Assembly (NCBI GenBank): GCA_013398615.1
Contig: VZSR01003807.1
Location: 36,993,491-37,057,490 of the forward strand
Reading direction: 5' to 3'
Origin: Brachypodius melanocephalos
Lineage: Eukaryota; Chordata; Aves; Passeriformes; Pycnonotidae
Length of the DNA stretch: 64,000 nucleotides
Within the stretch, counting starts at the first letter, position 1; each line of letters begins with the position of its first letter. The position numbers and the translations under genes were made by a program. Under the pieces are notes generated by a model. The model worked only from the letters and a program-made list of their open reading frames with translations. It did not search any database and was not told the origin of the DNA. Positions 1 through 14,342 of this stretch are shown here, piece after piece.

Positions 1-1491
1 TTGTGCTAATCCTATACTACAACCCAGGACACTGACCATCTTCTAAAGTGGAAGTGGAAACTGGGAAACAACATCATGATACAGCAAGTATAGACATCAT
101 CATAATTTTTAACCAAAGGAAAATAAAACAGCACTTGTCTTGTCACATGTTCAGATTGCATGTCACTACCCAGACCTGACAGTGATCTCATCATCCCACT
201 ATACCTGCAGTTATAGGGCATGGAAAGAACTACTGTTATGTGATAAAATTGTCATAGCACTGTAGGGATATTGCTCTATCCTCTGCTGACATCCAGGAAG
301 TTTTCTCTGATTGTTTGTTATAGTCATTGCAGCTTTGGGATAACTCAGGGGTTCTGATTTGCTAGGAAGGCCCAGCTGAATGATTGCTTCCTTGGGAATA
401 TCTTGGCATTGGAAGAAGGTCATCATTTCAGGATGGCAGAGGCAGCAGGGCCCTTGCTGCCAGCCAGTCTCTCCTGGACCATCACTGAGGGCCTGAGTGT
501 GGAGAGGTAGAATTCTCCCAACAGAGACAATCCTTTAGCTCTAAAAAATTAAATTCCTTAGGCAGCAGTCATTTTTCTATCTTTACCATCCATCTGGGAA
601 ATGTGGATTTTGTTCATTATACCAAACAACTTTCCAGGGTCCATGCTCTCTAGAAAACTGCATTGATGTTCAGGCTGGGTTGTCCCCTCCCTGTAGCAGA
701 AGCTGGAATTCCCCAGCTGGTGAGATGCTTTTCTTTCTCCAGGATTCACTGGAGTGAGTCCAGAAGAGGGACACGAACATGCTTCCCAGTTGCACTCCAA
801 CATGTCAATGTTTCTTGTGTATTGGGGAGCCCAGACCTGAACCTGGTGCTCCAGACATCTCACCGGGGCTACAAAGAGGAAGGATCACCTCCCTCAACAT
901 GCTGGCAATATTCTTTGCAGTGGGACTACTGTGCAGATTTCCCTCCTTTTCCAGTCAGGCTGAAGCATCCCTGAGACAAACTGGTGACTAAGATGCAGCC
1001 TGTCCTAGTTGTTTAGGAAAATAGAGTTTGTAACCTGAATTGAAGAGCTCTGGTGAATTCCACAACATAATAATTGTGTTAAATGCAAATCACTTCGTAA
1101 TTTATGATGTTTCAAAAATGCATGTGCTCTTACAAACTAATTGAAATAAACCCTGGCTTTCCTTGGGTGCTATTGGACTTTTCCAAATGCCTGCTGCTTT
1201 GCACCATCTGCATGCAAGGTCGCGTGTGATTACCCAGCCCTGCACATGTGAGGAAGCTTTATGAGCTTTGACATCAGCTCCAGATGGTGGCTTGGTGCTC
1301 TCCTTTTCCCAACACCTATGGGATGCCTGGCTAGCAGGAAGAGGATGCAGCCCAAGGCAGCATAGGGCAGAAGAGGAGAAGGTTTCTCAACAGGGCTGTG
1401 GGCAGTGCTGGCCATGACAGACCCTCAGGGATGAGCTAGCAGAGAGGCATGAAGTTCTCACAAAAGGCAAACTGCCCCATGCCTGAAAATT
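1..1491. other. Noncoding DNA, no gene recognised
   Basis: AT-rich, CpG-poor sequence of the intergenic or intronic kind. The open frames are all about 100 codons or shorter, show no family motif, and are not flanked by convincing splice sites. No repeat family is recognised. Confidence 0.6.
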
Positions 1492-1655
1492 ACTCAAGAG
1501 GGCTTGCTTATTATGCAAGACTCAAGAGGGCTTGTTAATTATTACGTTTATTATGGTAAGATGCTCTAGGATAGCTTGGTGTGAAATGGGCTCATTTGTT
1601 AAAAGTGACCTTAAATGTAGAGCCTGCACATTCTCATCTCTGCACATTCTCTAAT
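1492..1655. repeat. Two small imperfect tandem duplications
   Basis: The 15-mer ACTCAAGAGGGCTTG occurs at 1492-1506 and again at 1520-1534, a 28-base period with a partly conserved TTATTA-like continuation. About 100 bases on, CTGCACATTCTC occurs at about 1624 and again 17-18 bases later. Both look like replication-slippage duplications. No function is suggested. Confidence 0.7.
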
Positions 1656-1926
1656 CAATAACATCAGGGAGACACGAGAGGCCATCTCAGAATTGCAATG
1701 TGCAGCATCAGCATCAATGAGGTGGAAATTAGTCTGAGGTTCGCAAACATTTCGGACTTGTTTTTTAATCACCTTTGTCTTCATAGAATTATTTGTGATT
1801 TAGATTACTTAGATTATCTCCACTTGGTCCTTCCAGAAGTATGTATTCCATGAAAAGGAAGGAATGGGAATTTACCTGAATGCTGCAGGGAATCTCGAAT
1901 TATGGCTGTTCATTTGAGTGGGAAAG

Positions 1927-2021
<95 letters not shown>
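1927..2021. repeat. Poly-A homopolymer, 95 bases
   Basis: An uninterrupted run of A begins after GGAAAG. No AATAAA signal lies in the 30 bases upstream and no processed gene copy is recognisable there. It could be an expanded mononucleotide microsatellite or an assembly length artefact. A retrocopy tail is less likely, because the main avian LINE (CR1) does not add poly-A. Confidence 0.9.
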
Positions 2022-2023
<2 letters not shown>

Positions 2024-5000
2024 TTGCTCATCTCTATTAAAAGAAATTAAGAGAAAAATAATTTTGCAGACTTGAGTTTCACTTCAAAGAACAACTTTTT
2101 GAGTGAATATAGCTTTTGGATTAGCCAAGGCTGATATTCCATGGTCCTGCTGTGCCTGTAGACTCACAGAGGGTTAACCCATGGCTGCAGCTCCTCAAGA
2201 TGGCCAGCATGGCATATTGGGGCCGTGTTCTGTTCAGGTCTTACTTTCTCATTAAAAATTTAGGTAGCTCTAGTTTGCTCCATCTTACAACAAGTCAGTG
2301 ACCCTGAGTTTTCTGGCAAATCTCCAGATCTGTCTTCTGTAGGAAAGATTTGGGGTCCTTCTTGTATTCATTAAAAATAAAGGAGAAAAACCCTTATCAC
2401 CAATCACAGTAGCATTTGTCAGCTCCATTTTGCTTACCTCAGCTGAATTACTGTCTGCCAAATTGGCAAACTTGAAAGATACATGTTCCTCCATCTGCTT
2501 CAAAAGTCCTGTGTCATTAGAAGTGCTTAAAAATTGCAGGTAGAAAACCTTGGCTCTCCACTTTGACCCCTTAGCTTTACAGAATTCCTTATTATATTAT
2601 TCCGACTGTTGCCTTTTCTAACATGGCCATACATATCCAGAGCTTTTCATTCGGACAAATGGTCTTTCTACACTATTGCCTAATTATCCTTATTAACTTA
2701 TTTTTGAATTTAACTTTCCAGTTTTTGCTTTCACTTTTCTAACTTCCACCAAGAGGTGTTCCTAAAACTTTAGATGAAATACAGGAACTGCTGGCAAAAC
2801 AACACAACAGCCAGAGGTGGGGGGGAATGCCTAGGGCAACTGCTTACCCTGGTTGGCTAAGCAGAACTTCCACTGACATCGTGAAACAGATGAGATCCTG
2901 ATAAAAACAGTTGTGATTGACTGTTGTGCTACCTGGCTGCATTCTAGACTTTTAAATGAATTTGAAAGCAGCCAGGCATCTAATCTTTTTCAAAGGAACA
3001 GCCAAGACAGGAAAGAATTTTGCTATGCAGTTTTGAGGCTAACAGTGTACAGTAACCAAAATCCTGATCAAGAATGGTGTGATACCCATGTCCTTGTAGG
3101 AGACATTTATATTTCCTGTAGGACACATTTATATCACCCACCATTGGCCACCTAAAAGCTTAACAAGTACTTTACATTCCTGTGGGTGGTATGGAAGATA
3201 TGTGGGATGGACTGGCCTACGGAAGTACTCATTGTTGCCTGGTAGCAAAAGAAGATATCCAGAGAACTAGGGTAGAACTGGCACTTGTCTTTTCAGTGGC
3301 AAATCTGGGAGAACTGGATCCCAGCACTAATTTAATTTTTGGTACGAAAAAGAAGCAAAGCTCAAGGTTGTTTGCTTTTGATTAGCAACGTCCGGGTATT
3401 TGAGGTGCTCCTAAATCAGTGCTTGAGATCAGTAATATTTTGTGGCAATCGTGTTCAAGAGTTGATCACGTAGGTGAAGAATAGGAGAACCCTGTACCAG
3501 TTTGATCAAGGTCTCCTCCCACACCCACTTGGTGTCATAGAGCCGTCAGTGAGACTGAATTCGGTGAACTCTGCAGTGCTTCAGCTGCTCTATACCTGTC
3601 TAACCTGCCTCCCAGCTTGTTTCATTCCCTCTGCATAAGCTACTGAGTTTCTGCCACCATGTGCCACGTCCCCTTTTCTTCATGCTCAGTCAATAGGGGG
3701 TAAGGATGCAAATGAATAGATTCAGATACTCTTACCTTTATCCTCTGAAGGCCTAATCCAGAGGTGATTGATACCAGTGGAGAAGTTTGAAGTAACAGCA
3801 TCAGACCTTGATTTGAGACTGATCGTGCTGAAGAACAGGGAGCAGTACATTTGTGTGGGATACACATCTGTGACGCCAAAAGAATAAGTCCCATTATCTG
3901 TCATCTTGGACTCCATGGACACGGTTTTTCTTCCAGCAAAATGTTAAATTCTCCAAGTAAGAACAATCCTTTCACTATATCTTTGCATCTAAAAGCATTT
4001 TTCAAAGTATTCATTTTAAAGCTGGAAGAAAACTATTATTCTCTGGCCCCTTATTTTGAAGAGAATACACAAGGTAGATAAAGCGTAATTATTGCTTGAT
4101 CAAACAATGTACTTGAATGTTTGTTGGGAAAAAGGTTTTCCAAAATACAGAAAAGTGTCTTTTCATAACACAGTGTCTGACCTCTTGATGAATTACAGAA
4201 TATTTCCCACCTGTGATTCCTCTTGCTCAAACAATAAATGGTATTTGCATACATTGTGTAGGCTCACTATTTCCCCATAATATAGGCATGGAGAAAAGAA
4301 AAAATGAAACAAAATTAAACAAAACAAGCAAAGACGACACATTTATACTGCCTATGAGGGCAATCAGGACCACAATTATCTAGTGCAATTCTATTCCGAT
4401 ACCTAAATAAAAGGTAAATTAGTTTTTGGAATAAAAGTGGTTTGTGCTTATGAAAGCAAAACACGCCCATGTATGTCTCAGAAGACTAAATAGACAAAGA
4501 GCAGGAAATGTACAGAATGGGGTGAGAGAGAGCACCCCTGTGCATGACATTCTCTTCAGCAGATTCACTGAGGTTTCCTGGCCACTGCCAGCCAAGCTCC
4601 AATGGGATTTGCCTTGTTTGACTGAGAGGTCTGCAAATCAGCAAAGGTTAATTGCACATTGGATCTGAGCACCCACAGGTCTCAGTATGAAGAGAAGAAA
4701 AGCCCCTCCAGAGGCTGGTTCTTGCATTCCAAGGTAGGAGTGTAAAAGAACTGGAGGGATCACAGCCAATGTTGCCCCACCAATCATTACAAAAAGCCTG
4801 CAATATGGACAGGAGATGTTTCTCCACTTCAAAGCCAGTTGTTTGAGGCAAACCAACACCTTTACAACATATCCTTAGCCATGGAAAGCCTAAGAGCTCA
4901 AGTCAGATTTCAAATGATTTTGTATATGAATAATAGGGAATTTGGAGATAAAGCATGATTGAGAGCCCTGGGTGGGGCTGCAATGTGGTAGACAGACTTT

Positions 5001-8000
5001 ATTACTTTGCTAGCTGGATATCTCCTTGGTTAATTCCTTCAGCTTCTGCACTTGTATTTGCTGCAGATGATCTGCTTTACTGTGCCTTTTATCAGTATGT
5101 GATCAGATATTTCTTCGAAGCACCTTTTTTTTTAGGCACCAAGGACACAGAAAGCATTTTCCTTAGCAAAATTTGAAACTTCTTTTTTCAGCCAGAATAC
5201 TGCCTAAAGAGGTTGTCTGCCTTGTAGCCTTGGTCCCAGACCATGCAGCAGTTTGCTCCACTTGCTGTTTCTAGACTATAACTTCTTAAAGGATTTCTTG
5301 TTATCTTTTTACCTCTGACTCACAGCCCAAAAGTACACCCTCAAATATTTGCATTAAAACCCCCACACTATGTGTCCTGATCTTCACATGAGCCCATAAT
5401 TACTGCTGAGTAAAGGAGCATTTACTCAACACCTCCTCATTGAAAACTGCTTTTTCCAGTGGTTTCAGTAAAGTTTTGGAATCAGGCAAACTCCCTAGAA
5501 ACCACTCAAACTTACTCATAACAGTAAAATACCAAATTCTTTTCTGAACCTTACAGACTTCTTGGTGTCAGCAAAGTTTCAGTGTGCATAAGATTTTTGT
5601 GTAACGAACCGTGCTAGCATGTAATATTAATTTTGTGGCCCTTCAACCTCTTCCATCCAACCCTTCCTTTGTTTGCCATGCTTACCTCTCTTGTGATGCT
5701 TAAACATAGAAAGAAATCTCCTTAGGTCAGGGATCTGTCAATCAGTTAAAGTCTCTAAAGTGCAACACACTTTTAACAGGTCTGTATTAATAATGAATCA
5801 CATTTGCTTTCTAGATGTGCAAACATTTACTTGAGTTTTCTCTCCTGTGTGCCAGAGGGGGTAGGGACTGTCTATATCCAAAGAGCAAAAAGCCACCACT
5901 GCAATGGCAATGTCAGCTGCTGTAGCCCAGCTGGGACAGGAAGGACAGGACCCACTTCTTGTCTATGAGCAGAAAACTTTTGTTGATAGAAGTCCCTCCA
6001 CAGCCTCAGGCAAACCAAGGCATTGAAATGGGCCTAGAGCCCAGCATGTCCGGTTTTGCTGTGGTGGTACTTAGAGACTCAAGCTTCACTACATCAAAGG
6101 GAAGTCAGTTATCAGCATGGAGGTTTTTTCCTGAGGTAAGACAACCCCTATTCCTTCCCCTTTCCTCGTGGAATTTAAAGAACTCAAGCAAGAGTTCACT
6201 TCAAAGACAGGTAGGTGAGGAAACAGAGGGAATATTGACTTTTGAAGTAATTTCTTTCCTCCATAGGATTAAGGAAGTTGGGTAGGTAGATAGTCACCTT
6301 GTCTTCATCATAATTTTCCTCTTCTCCTCAGCACTGAACATTTTTCTCCTCGTTTCATTTTCAATCCCAACATACAATCCATCAGTCTCCACAAAGGATG
6401 GTCCCCTGACAGGGCAAACAGAGGGGAAAGGAAAAGACCAAGAAAAATCAGCCCCATGGGCCTCCCTGCAAGATGGTTTGAGGCAGCCTTGCCTTTCTTC
6501 TTTATCACTGTGCCCCAGTGCACTCCCAGCCCCAGTGCAAGTGATGGATGGGTGGTGAAGACACAGTCAGACCAGGGTAGAGTCCCCAGGGAACAGGGCT
6601 GAGAGGCTTCATGTTTCCACCATGAAGGAAAAACTTCAGGGATGCATAGCTCAATGTGGTTACATCTGGGAAATGTACCCATCCCCTCTGATGGCAGAAA
6701 TAGTTTTCCATTGACATTATTAAGAACCACAGCAGACTCCTGCTCTGCTCATTGTGTTTGCTGGCATTTCCACTGGCATTTCCATTTCTGTTGCATTCTG
6801 AGACTACCTTGTCTATCCATGTTTAGGACACAGCCAGTGCCTATCTTGCCAGTAATCCATTCTCTATAACATATTCTGCTTTTATTTTAGCTCAAGTGGT
6901 TTGTATTTCACGGCAACCTCATCATTTTGGGGCTTTAACAGCTATCTTCTCTTTGAGTCACATTTTTCTGTCTGCTATGGGTCCATCTCCCACCATCCCA
7001 GAGTGCTGACTTGGGTAGCCCAGGTGGGTAACTCTTCCTGTGGGTGGACAAAATTTCCAAAAGCCATAAGGCAGGCAAGCACCTGCAATGAGTCCACTGT
7101 GACCTTTGGTCATCCAGCCTTTGAGTACTGTAGTTCCTCCAGCCATCAGCTATCTTCAGAGGCTTGACATCCTGCCTGCTGCCAGCTGTCCTCCAGTCTC
7201 TCCTCAAGCTGCTGGCCATACAGCATGGGAGCTGTTGGAAGCAGCAATTTCAGGAAAATTGAAGAAATCACCATGTGATTTTAGTCAGACATTGGGTGCT
7301 GGCTGGTTGCAGCTCAGCAGACTCTCACCTGTGTTCCAGCAATGCCACATCTCCTTTTGCATTGGCCACCGTGGGGGATAATTTCTACAGTACACAGTTC
7401 ACAGTGTACAAGAGTGTGCTGTGAGCAGGAGATAAACTCTTTGTCCACTCATGTGTTTGCTATAGCTTTAGGACTCACCCCACTGTGTACTAACAAGAGA
7501 TTTAAAAAATGAACATCAAATACAAAGATGTGAAAACTGCCATCTGATCCAGAAAGGAAGGTTTAAGCTCTCCCTGCTCTTTCAGCCCCTGTAACAGCCT
7601 GAAAATTGACTGACCTTGCACTGTGTGTGTGTTTGTTAACAAACAGAGGCTTTGCTGGCCCAGGGAGAGAAGGGAGCTCTTGAGTATTGTTTCTGAGCCT
7701 GAAGATGAATGCCTGTCCTCACCTTTCAGAGGTACAAACCCAGCACTGTTAGCAGCTGCATCTCAGCTGATGGTAGCTGCTCTGACAGAACACTCTGGGT
7801 AATATTTTTCATATTATTCTCCTTCTCATGCATCCCAAGACTATATCTGCCTTTTCTTAATTATGGCTTTTCATTAACTGCTCATCTTTATTTTTCATGA
7901 CTGATTACCCCAGGTTCTTTCCCTGTATTACTCTTGTCCAGTCATGGATACCCTCTTTTGTATTTGCATCTGCAATTCTCTTAGCTGTGCTGAGCCTGTA

Positions 8001-11000
8001 CTTGTCATATTTCATTCTTTCCTGACAGCCCCCTTAATCCATCCAGGTCATTGCACTAGATCATAGATTATTAATTACTGTCCCAGAGTGCTGGGTCATC
8101 ACTCATATTTCTTCCATTCCTTTCTATAGGTTTCTCTTAAACATCTTAAGAAACACCAGGAATTTGTGAAGGCCAGCCCTCGGACAGGGATGGGGCATGG
8201 GGAAGGCAGAGGCAGTAAGAGATTTTGAGAGATGAGATTCAATCAGACATTAAGGTTAGTGAAACTACTTTCACAGAGCTAGGATAGAGGCAAATCACCA
8301 AGAGATACAGCAAGCTAAATATGCAAAGGGCTGCTAAAGGGTGTTCATCAGCTCTGTTCTGACCCTTCCATAAAAATATACTTCATTGACTTGACAAGAG
8401 CAAAAATGACAAAAAAGCTTCAGGTTGTGAAAGTAGGTCTGGCCAGCCTTGGGGTTGCACAGTGCCAGCAGGTCCCCAAACACAGAGTCAGGGATGTGTC
8501 TTGGTGGTCTCATGAGCCTTGTCTCTCTGGGGTGGGGACACAGCCCGGCTCACGCCACAGAATGAGTGGAGGGTGGGACAAAGCAGTGCTCGCGTGGGAG
8601 AGGAGAGGCTGGTCCAGGGAGTGGCAGTGGCAGCTCACAGTGAGATGCTCTCAGCCTGCCTGATGCTCTGTACTTAGCCCTGCTACCGTCGTTGCAGGCA
8701 GCTGTCACTGCCGCTCTCTCCTTTGCTCAATATTCCTCTTTGGTTTTTATGTGAAGCTGGTCACTGACCACCCAAGGCCTTCTGACTCTCTGCCCTTTGC
8801 TGTGAGCAGCTCTTCTACTGTGTAAAGCCCTTTCTTGTTGCATAAATTTTCTCTGAGGGTCATGCAAGAGCAACTACAAGAGAGACCCAGGAAAACACGG
8901 TTTATGAATTTGAGGGAAGATATGGGGAAAAATGCAGTCAGTAGGCACAGCTTAGGAAGGCGATTAGAGAAAAAAAAATTTAACAGCCCTATGGTGCAAA
9001 AAGATTAAGATAGACAAGAAGCAGAAAAGCATGGACAGATATTACTGCCCTCCGAGAGCCTTCTGAGTGCACGCACCTCCTTGCCCACTTGTTCAAGCTA
9101 TCAGTTTTATTGTGCCCTCAGACCCTCCCATCCTAGGGGCATCAGCTGGGAACTGAATCAATGCAAAAGGGCTGAGAATATTTCTTCAGCCAGCAGGTCT
9201 TCTCTTACCTAAGCATTCACACCAAACCCAACCAAAAGCAGCCAACAAACAGAACTCAAAGGTATAAAAGAGGTGTGAACGGGTCTCCTAAAGCCATCTG
9301 CATCCACTCTCCCAAAGCAAACAGCCTTATCTCCAAATAGGAAATACTGACCACAGCAAACCGATAGCCATGTGTCTTGGCATGGATGCCTCAATGGCTC
9401 CAAACTGCACAGCAAAAATCATGTTTTTCTTTTCTCCTGAGACCCATCTGCCTGGGACACTGTCTGGAGCAGGCACTTGTAGCTCCTGTAGAGTATTAAT
9501 TGAGCCCCACGTGGTAGGGGCCATCAGAGCTGCAAAGGCTCTTGAAGCCACCAAGAGGTGCATGCAGGATAGTGAAGGGTGATGTAGTGACTGCCCTGGA
9601 TTTGGATAGCTGCAACTTCTGCTTAAATGGACTGATCACTTCAGGGGCCTTCTAGGAAAGATCACGTTAATTACATAGGTACAGTTAATGATGGAACTTG
9701 TGTCCTAACAGAGGTTAGACTTTCACTGGCACGGTAGCTCTTTCCCACCCTTCCGGCTGTGAGTTGCTCCCTGTCTGTGCTGAAGGACAGGCTGGAGTGA
9801 TCCTGGAGCTTGCCTCACCTTGCTCAGGATTGCATAGAACTGGCATGTCAAAAGTGTTGAGGCTTCCTGTCATCCCAGGCATTGCTGCAGTGGTCGCATA
9901 TCAGTGATACACTGGAAATGGTGCTCTAAGTGCTGCCTCTGCTTGCTCGGACTGCACTTTTGGAGATGGTGTGGAATGGTGCTGAATAAACAGCATGTCC
10001 TTTACACTGGGCAGGGGAGTGAATGTCTGATGTGAGGGGAGACACAGGTCAGTGCTACAAAAGGGAGCAGTTTGCTGTGCACTGAATGCTTTTTGGTGCT
10101 GGAGTGCACAACACCTGCTTGGGACCTTCTCAGCCATCTCAGGGCAGTGGTAGCTGAACTCACCTGACAGCTCCACTGAGTGTCCAAAAGTCAGAGCCTC
10201 TTTCCATTGTTTGTGCTGTGACAGTACTTGAAAGGCTGAGCCAGGTGGTGCTGTATAGCCTGGCACAAACACTGAGTCAGAGACATTTGTCACTTGGAGG
10301 AGCTGATGCAAGAGCCACCACGTTGGTCATCACTGGGGCTGCTGTCTCTGCAGAGGAACCAGAGCCAAAACCCTGATTCATCTTCTGAGCTACATGCGAA
10401 TGCTGAGCTCCAAACGCATGCTTGACTCTTACACAAACCGGGCTGTGAAATTCTCCCTGTCCTCCACTTCACAAGAAGAAACATTCTGGTTGTTTGGGTC
10501 TCCATGACCAGAAATAGACCTGTTCTTTCCTGACTGAAGGAGAGAGGGAGATATAAGACCTATTTGCTGCCTAGTAAACTTAATATTCAACCTTTTCACA
10601 CTGATACAGTAACTGTACATGAATGCTCCTGCCTCTCTATGAAGGATGTGGTTAGGTCCTTGGTCTGCCTCACTAAATGTCTGACTTTCCTGTCTCTTGG
10701 AAAGATATTCCTGCTTGCCATGGAGACATCCCCCTGCAAGATGAGATCCTTCTGCATGCATCAGCAAGAGAACTTCTCCATTCTGTGGAGCGCCTGGGGG
10801 TCCCTGGGGACGTCACTCTGCTCTGCTCCAAGTCACTACTCCAGGGCAGCTCCTGGACAGTGTAAAATGTTGCATTGCCCACTCTGCTGGGATCACTGGC
10901 TGACACGGGGGCTGTGGCACTGGATTGCATCTGTGTCTCTACAGAGATTTGTCTCATTCATCCACCTGACAGTGGAGCGGGACATAACGATCTAAGGTGC

Positions 11001-14000
11001 AGGGCTGACTTCCTTTGGCAGGTTCATGTCCTCACCCTATGCCTCAGTTTACCCCTCCATTACATGGGGTGATCACACCTGCCTGCCTGCAGGCTGGCAA
11101 ATGTTATCTTTTAGGCTTCAGACGAGAAGATATTGTAAATGTCGGCTCTAATTATTCATATGTCACAAGTTGCAAATACAGTTTCAAGTGTTCTCACCAG
11201 GAAAAATGGTATTTGGGGAGTCAGGAAGAGCTGGGCATCCAGCTCCATTGCTCTGCTCCTCTCCTTCCCTTCCCATTGCAGTGATGCCACTGAGGGTGAA
11301 ACTAGGCAAGGCGAATTTAATAGTGAATTAAAGTGTAGGAGGCAAGGGAAAGAGGCTGATGTCGCAGCACAGCTAATATGCAATAGCCGGACCTACCCAG
11401 GCTGGTGGACAGTGAGTTGTCAGGATTATATGTGGCAGCAGAATGGCTTGTTTTGAAGTGGAATTATTGAACTGATTATGGGCAAGTTCTTGTACCTACA
11501 TCCTGCAAATAAATAGTGCAAATAATGAGCAGCAAACAAGGCGAGACACACACGAAGCCAGGAGAACAAGGAGACAAAGTATTATCTGTCAGAGAGAGAC
11601 ACAAATTGAAAAAAGGGAGTCATTAAGAGAAGGAGATAAATCTGGGCAGGGGGAGGAGTCACCGGGAAGAGAGACAGTGTTGCTGTAAAATGGGAGGCAC
11701 TCATTTTTTAATGGTATATATCCCCAATGAACATCATGACGATGCCTGACTGCTTTGGTATATCTGAGACTCTGTGTCTCATGCTCTGATGCTGCTGTTT
11801 GCACCTTTCCTGGTCTGTATGTGCTGCTGCGAGCCTGGTGCATCCCTGTGAGTGATGAACTACTTTCATCAGTTCACACTAAATGTTGAGAATTAGTTGA
11901 GCTATAAGCCATATTTCATGTTAGGTTACAGGGGAAAACAGTAGGAGATAGGATTTATGCTCTCTGTATAAATGAACTTCATAAGCTTTTCTTCGCAAGG
12001 GAAAAAGAAATTGTGTCTGATAAAGTTCTGCACTAAAAAAAAAATTTTAAAAAACCCCATTTCTAAAGTGGGAAAAAAACAACTTTTGTTATCACTGGTG
12101 ATTAATTGAATTGATGTGTAACTGTTGTTCCAGAGCAGTGGAGATTAGAAACAGTGACAGACTATGCCCTAGTGGTCCCAATTCTGCTATTACCTGAAAT
12201 TACAGTCCAAAGCAGACTGACTAGTGTGCCCCACAAATTCATAAAAATTCAAGAGCCGCTCTCACCAGTCTACTTTTGATAAATTCTTCTTGATTCAGTA
12301 ACCTTTCTTAATGGAATTTCTCTCTTTCTTCCTCTCTTTTCTTTTGTCTTTTTTTTTTTTCCACTTCGGTCCACACATTTATTATTATCCCTCCCACTCT
12401 CCTCCATGGGATTGCAGACCTCTGACTAAACATCCATGTTGTAATCTGTACAGGAATTTACCAATGGTGCATGACAGAAAGGACTTAAAGAAAATTATGC
12501 ATTTCTCAGGTCTACCCTAGGGCACACAAATCAAAGTCTCCCCCGAACACTATATAGTAAAACTGAAAGTAGCTACACTTTATATGGAAATTAGATGATC
12601 CTAGGATATAACACAACTAAACATATATCAAAACACAGTGACAATAAGGTGGAAACTACTTTTTCTTTAGTGAGGATGTAAACCTCTATTTTGTTTTATT
12701 TGTCCTAAAATATGCCTTTTTCTTGGAGGATGTGAAGAAATCCCACTAGGAATACGCATTCGCTGGATAGGCTCTAAAGCTTGCGATTCTTTTTTCATTT
12801 TCATTTTTCTTTTAGACCACTTTTTTTTTTTTTACTGCCTTAGGAAAGATATTTAGAATAGTTCATACAGTAACAAATACCTTGATCTCCTATGGACTGA
12901 ATCAGAAAGGGAAGGGCTTAATCGGAGGGCAAGGAGTAATATCTCATGGCACTTTTAGGGTAAGGGACCATATCTAATTTTGCTTTCTTTTTCTCTAGGT
13001 TCTTGCTTGTTTTATAACAAAATCGAAACATAAAGCATAGCGATGTGATATCTTGTACATAAAGCCTGCTGTTTTTCCTCACACTAGCTCCTTCCTGGGG
13101 GATGAGCCATTATCAGCAGAGCCCCTCCAGCTGCTGTTGTTGATGGCTGTGCAAAAGCAGCTGCCACATGCAGGCTCATTGCAGCTGGGACATAGATTGT
13201 ACAACATCTGGGTTTGTGTCACTTCCCTCCAGGGCTTCTGTACATCTTTCATATTCCATTTTTTTAATGAAATAGGGAGTGGGAGCTGGAGAGATCCATG
13301 TATGATTTGTGCACTGAAATAAGGCAAAGTGGGGCAGAGAAGGTTCAAAGCCAAAACCAAACAGAAAAGCAGAATAGATAAAAGGAAGATTGTGTTTATT
13401 CCACTAGTACTCCTGGATCAGCATTTGAAGAATTAACTTTCTGCATTTCAGTTTTGATGAGCTGATAAATTAACCCAAGTGCTTTCCCACCTCCATGGGT
13501 ATGTGGGATCAGATTGCATCTCGTTGCAGATCTCGACAGAGTGCAGTGATACAAGTCATCTCATCCATGAAGGCAACATGACACCAAAATAGAAGCAGGA
13601 AAGAAGAAATAGCCAGAACACAGAGCATGACAGCTGAGCAGATATGAGTTCAAACTCCTATTCTGTGACAGACTTTCTATCTATAAATCTATTAGTTTCT
13701 CCATGTCTCATTTACATATTCATAAATTCAAAATGAAACTAGTTTTCTGTCTCACAGGTCCACTATGAAAGGTAAATTGTATTAAGTATTTTAACCTACT
13801 CTGCTGCTATGATGTCAAAGTCTATTTAAGACTATTATTACCAAAAAGGAGGGATATTTTATGGACAGTTTCCCTTTGTATCAGAGGAGACCAGACAGTG
13901 ATGTCAGACTTCCAAAGGCCAACATGACACCGGAAGAAAACATTTATGCTTTGCTCCAAAATACGTAGAGGCCTTGAGAAGTGGAAATCCATTGAGGGCA

Positions 14001-14194
14001 GAAATGGAACAAACAAATCACTGGGACATCATTATCTATCTGTCTGCTACTTGCATATATCATGGAAATATACTTCCATGTGATCCAGGTGATAGCGGTG
14101 AGTGTCTCCCTGCTGGGGAGCTGAAGGCAAGGGATTATCCCTCTTTGATCATTGGTTACTACATTCAGTCTTGAGCTCCTTGATATGTAGGAAA
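2022..14194. other. Noncoding DNA with minor simple repeats
   Basis: No exon, RNA gene or recognisable transposon. It contains a 22-base tandem duplication (TGTAGGAGACATTTATAT and TGTAGGACACATTTATAT, 3095-3138), a doubled CTGGCATTTCCA (6761-6784), T/C-rich tracts at about 12323-12361 and a T run near 12820. The open frames of up to about 140 codons (for example minus strand 6308-6730 and 9901-10311) overlap other frames on both strands and show no domain. Confidence 0.55.
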
Positions 14195-14342
14195 GGCACT
14201 GGTAAATGGGAACCAATCCAGAGTGCCAGCAAAATGGTTAGGGGCACTGGTCCCATGAGCGTGTGCTAAGGGACCTCATTTTCTCAGCCTGGAGGAGAGG
14301 CAACTTTGGGGGCACTTAGGAGCCACCTGTCTCTGTGAGGAG
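14195..14342 (+). mobile_element. CR1 LINE fragment, internal (ORF2-side) part
   Basis: The segment resembles the sense strand of the CR1 reverse-transcriptase ORF near its 3' end. It keeps the order 'aatccagag...gccagcaaaatggttaggggcactgg...' followed by 'ctcagcctggaggagagg'. It is well diverged and truncated at both ends, so it is an old insertion with no intact reading frame. The assignment rests on remembered consensus; a masking search would settle the family and exact edges. Confidence 0.6.
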
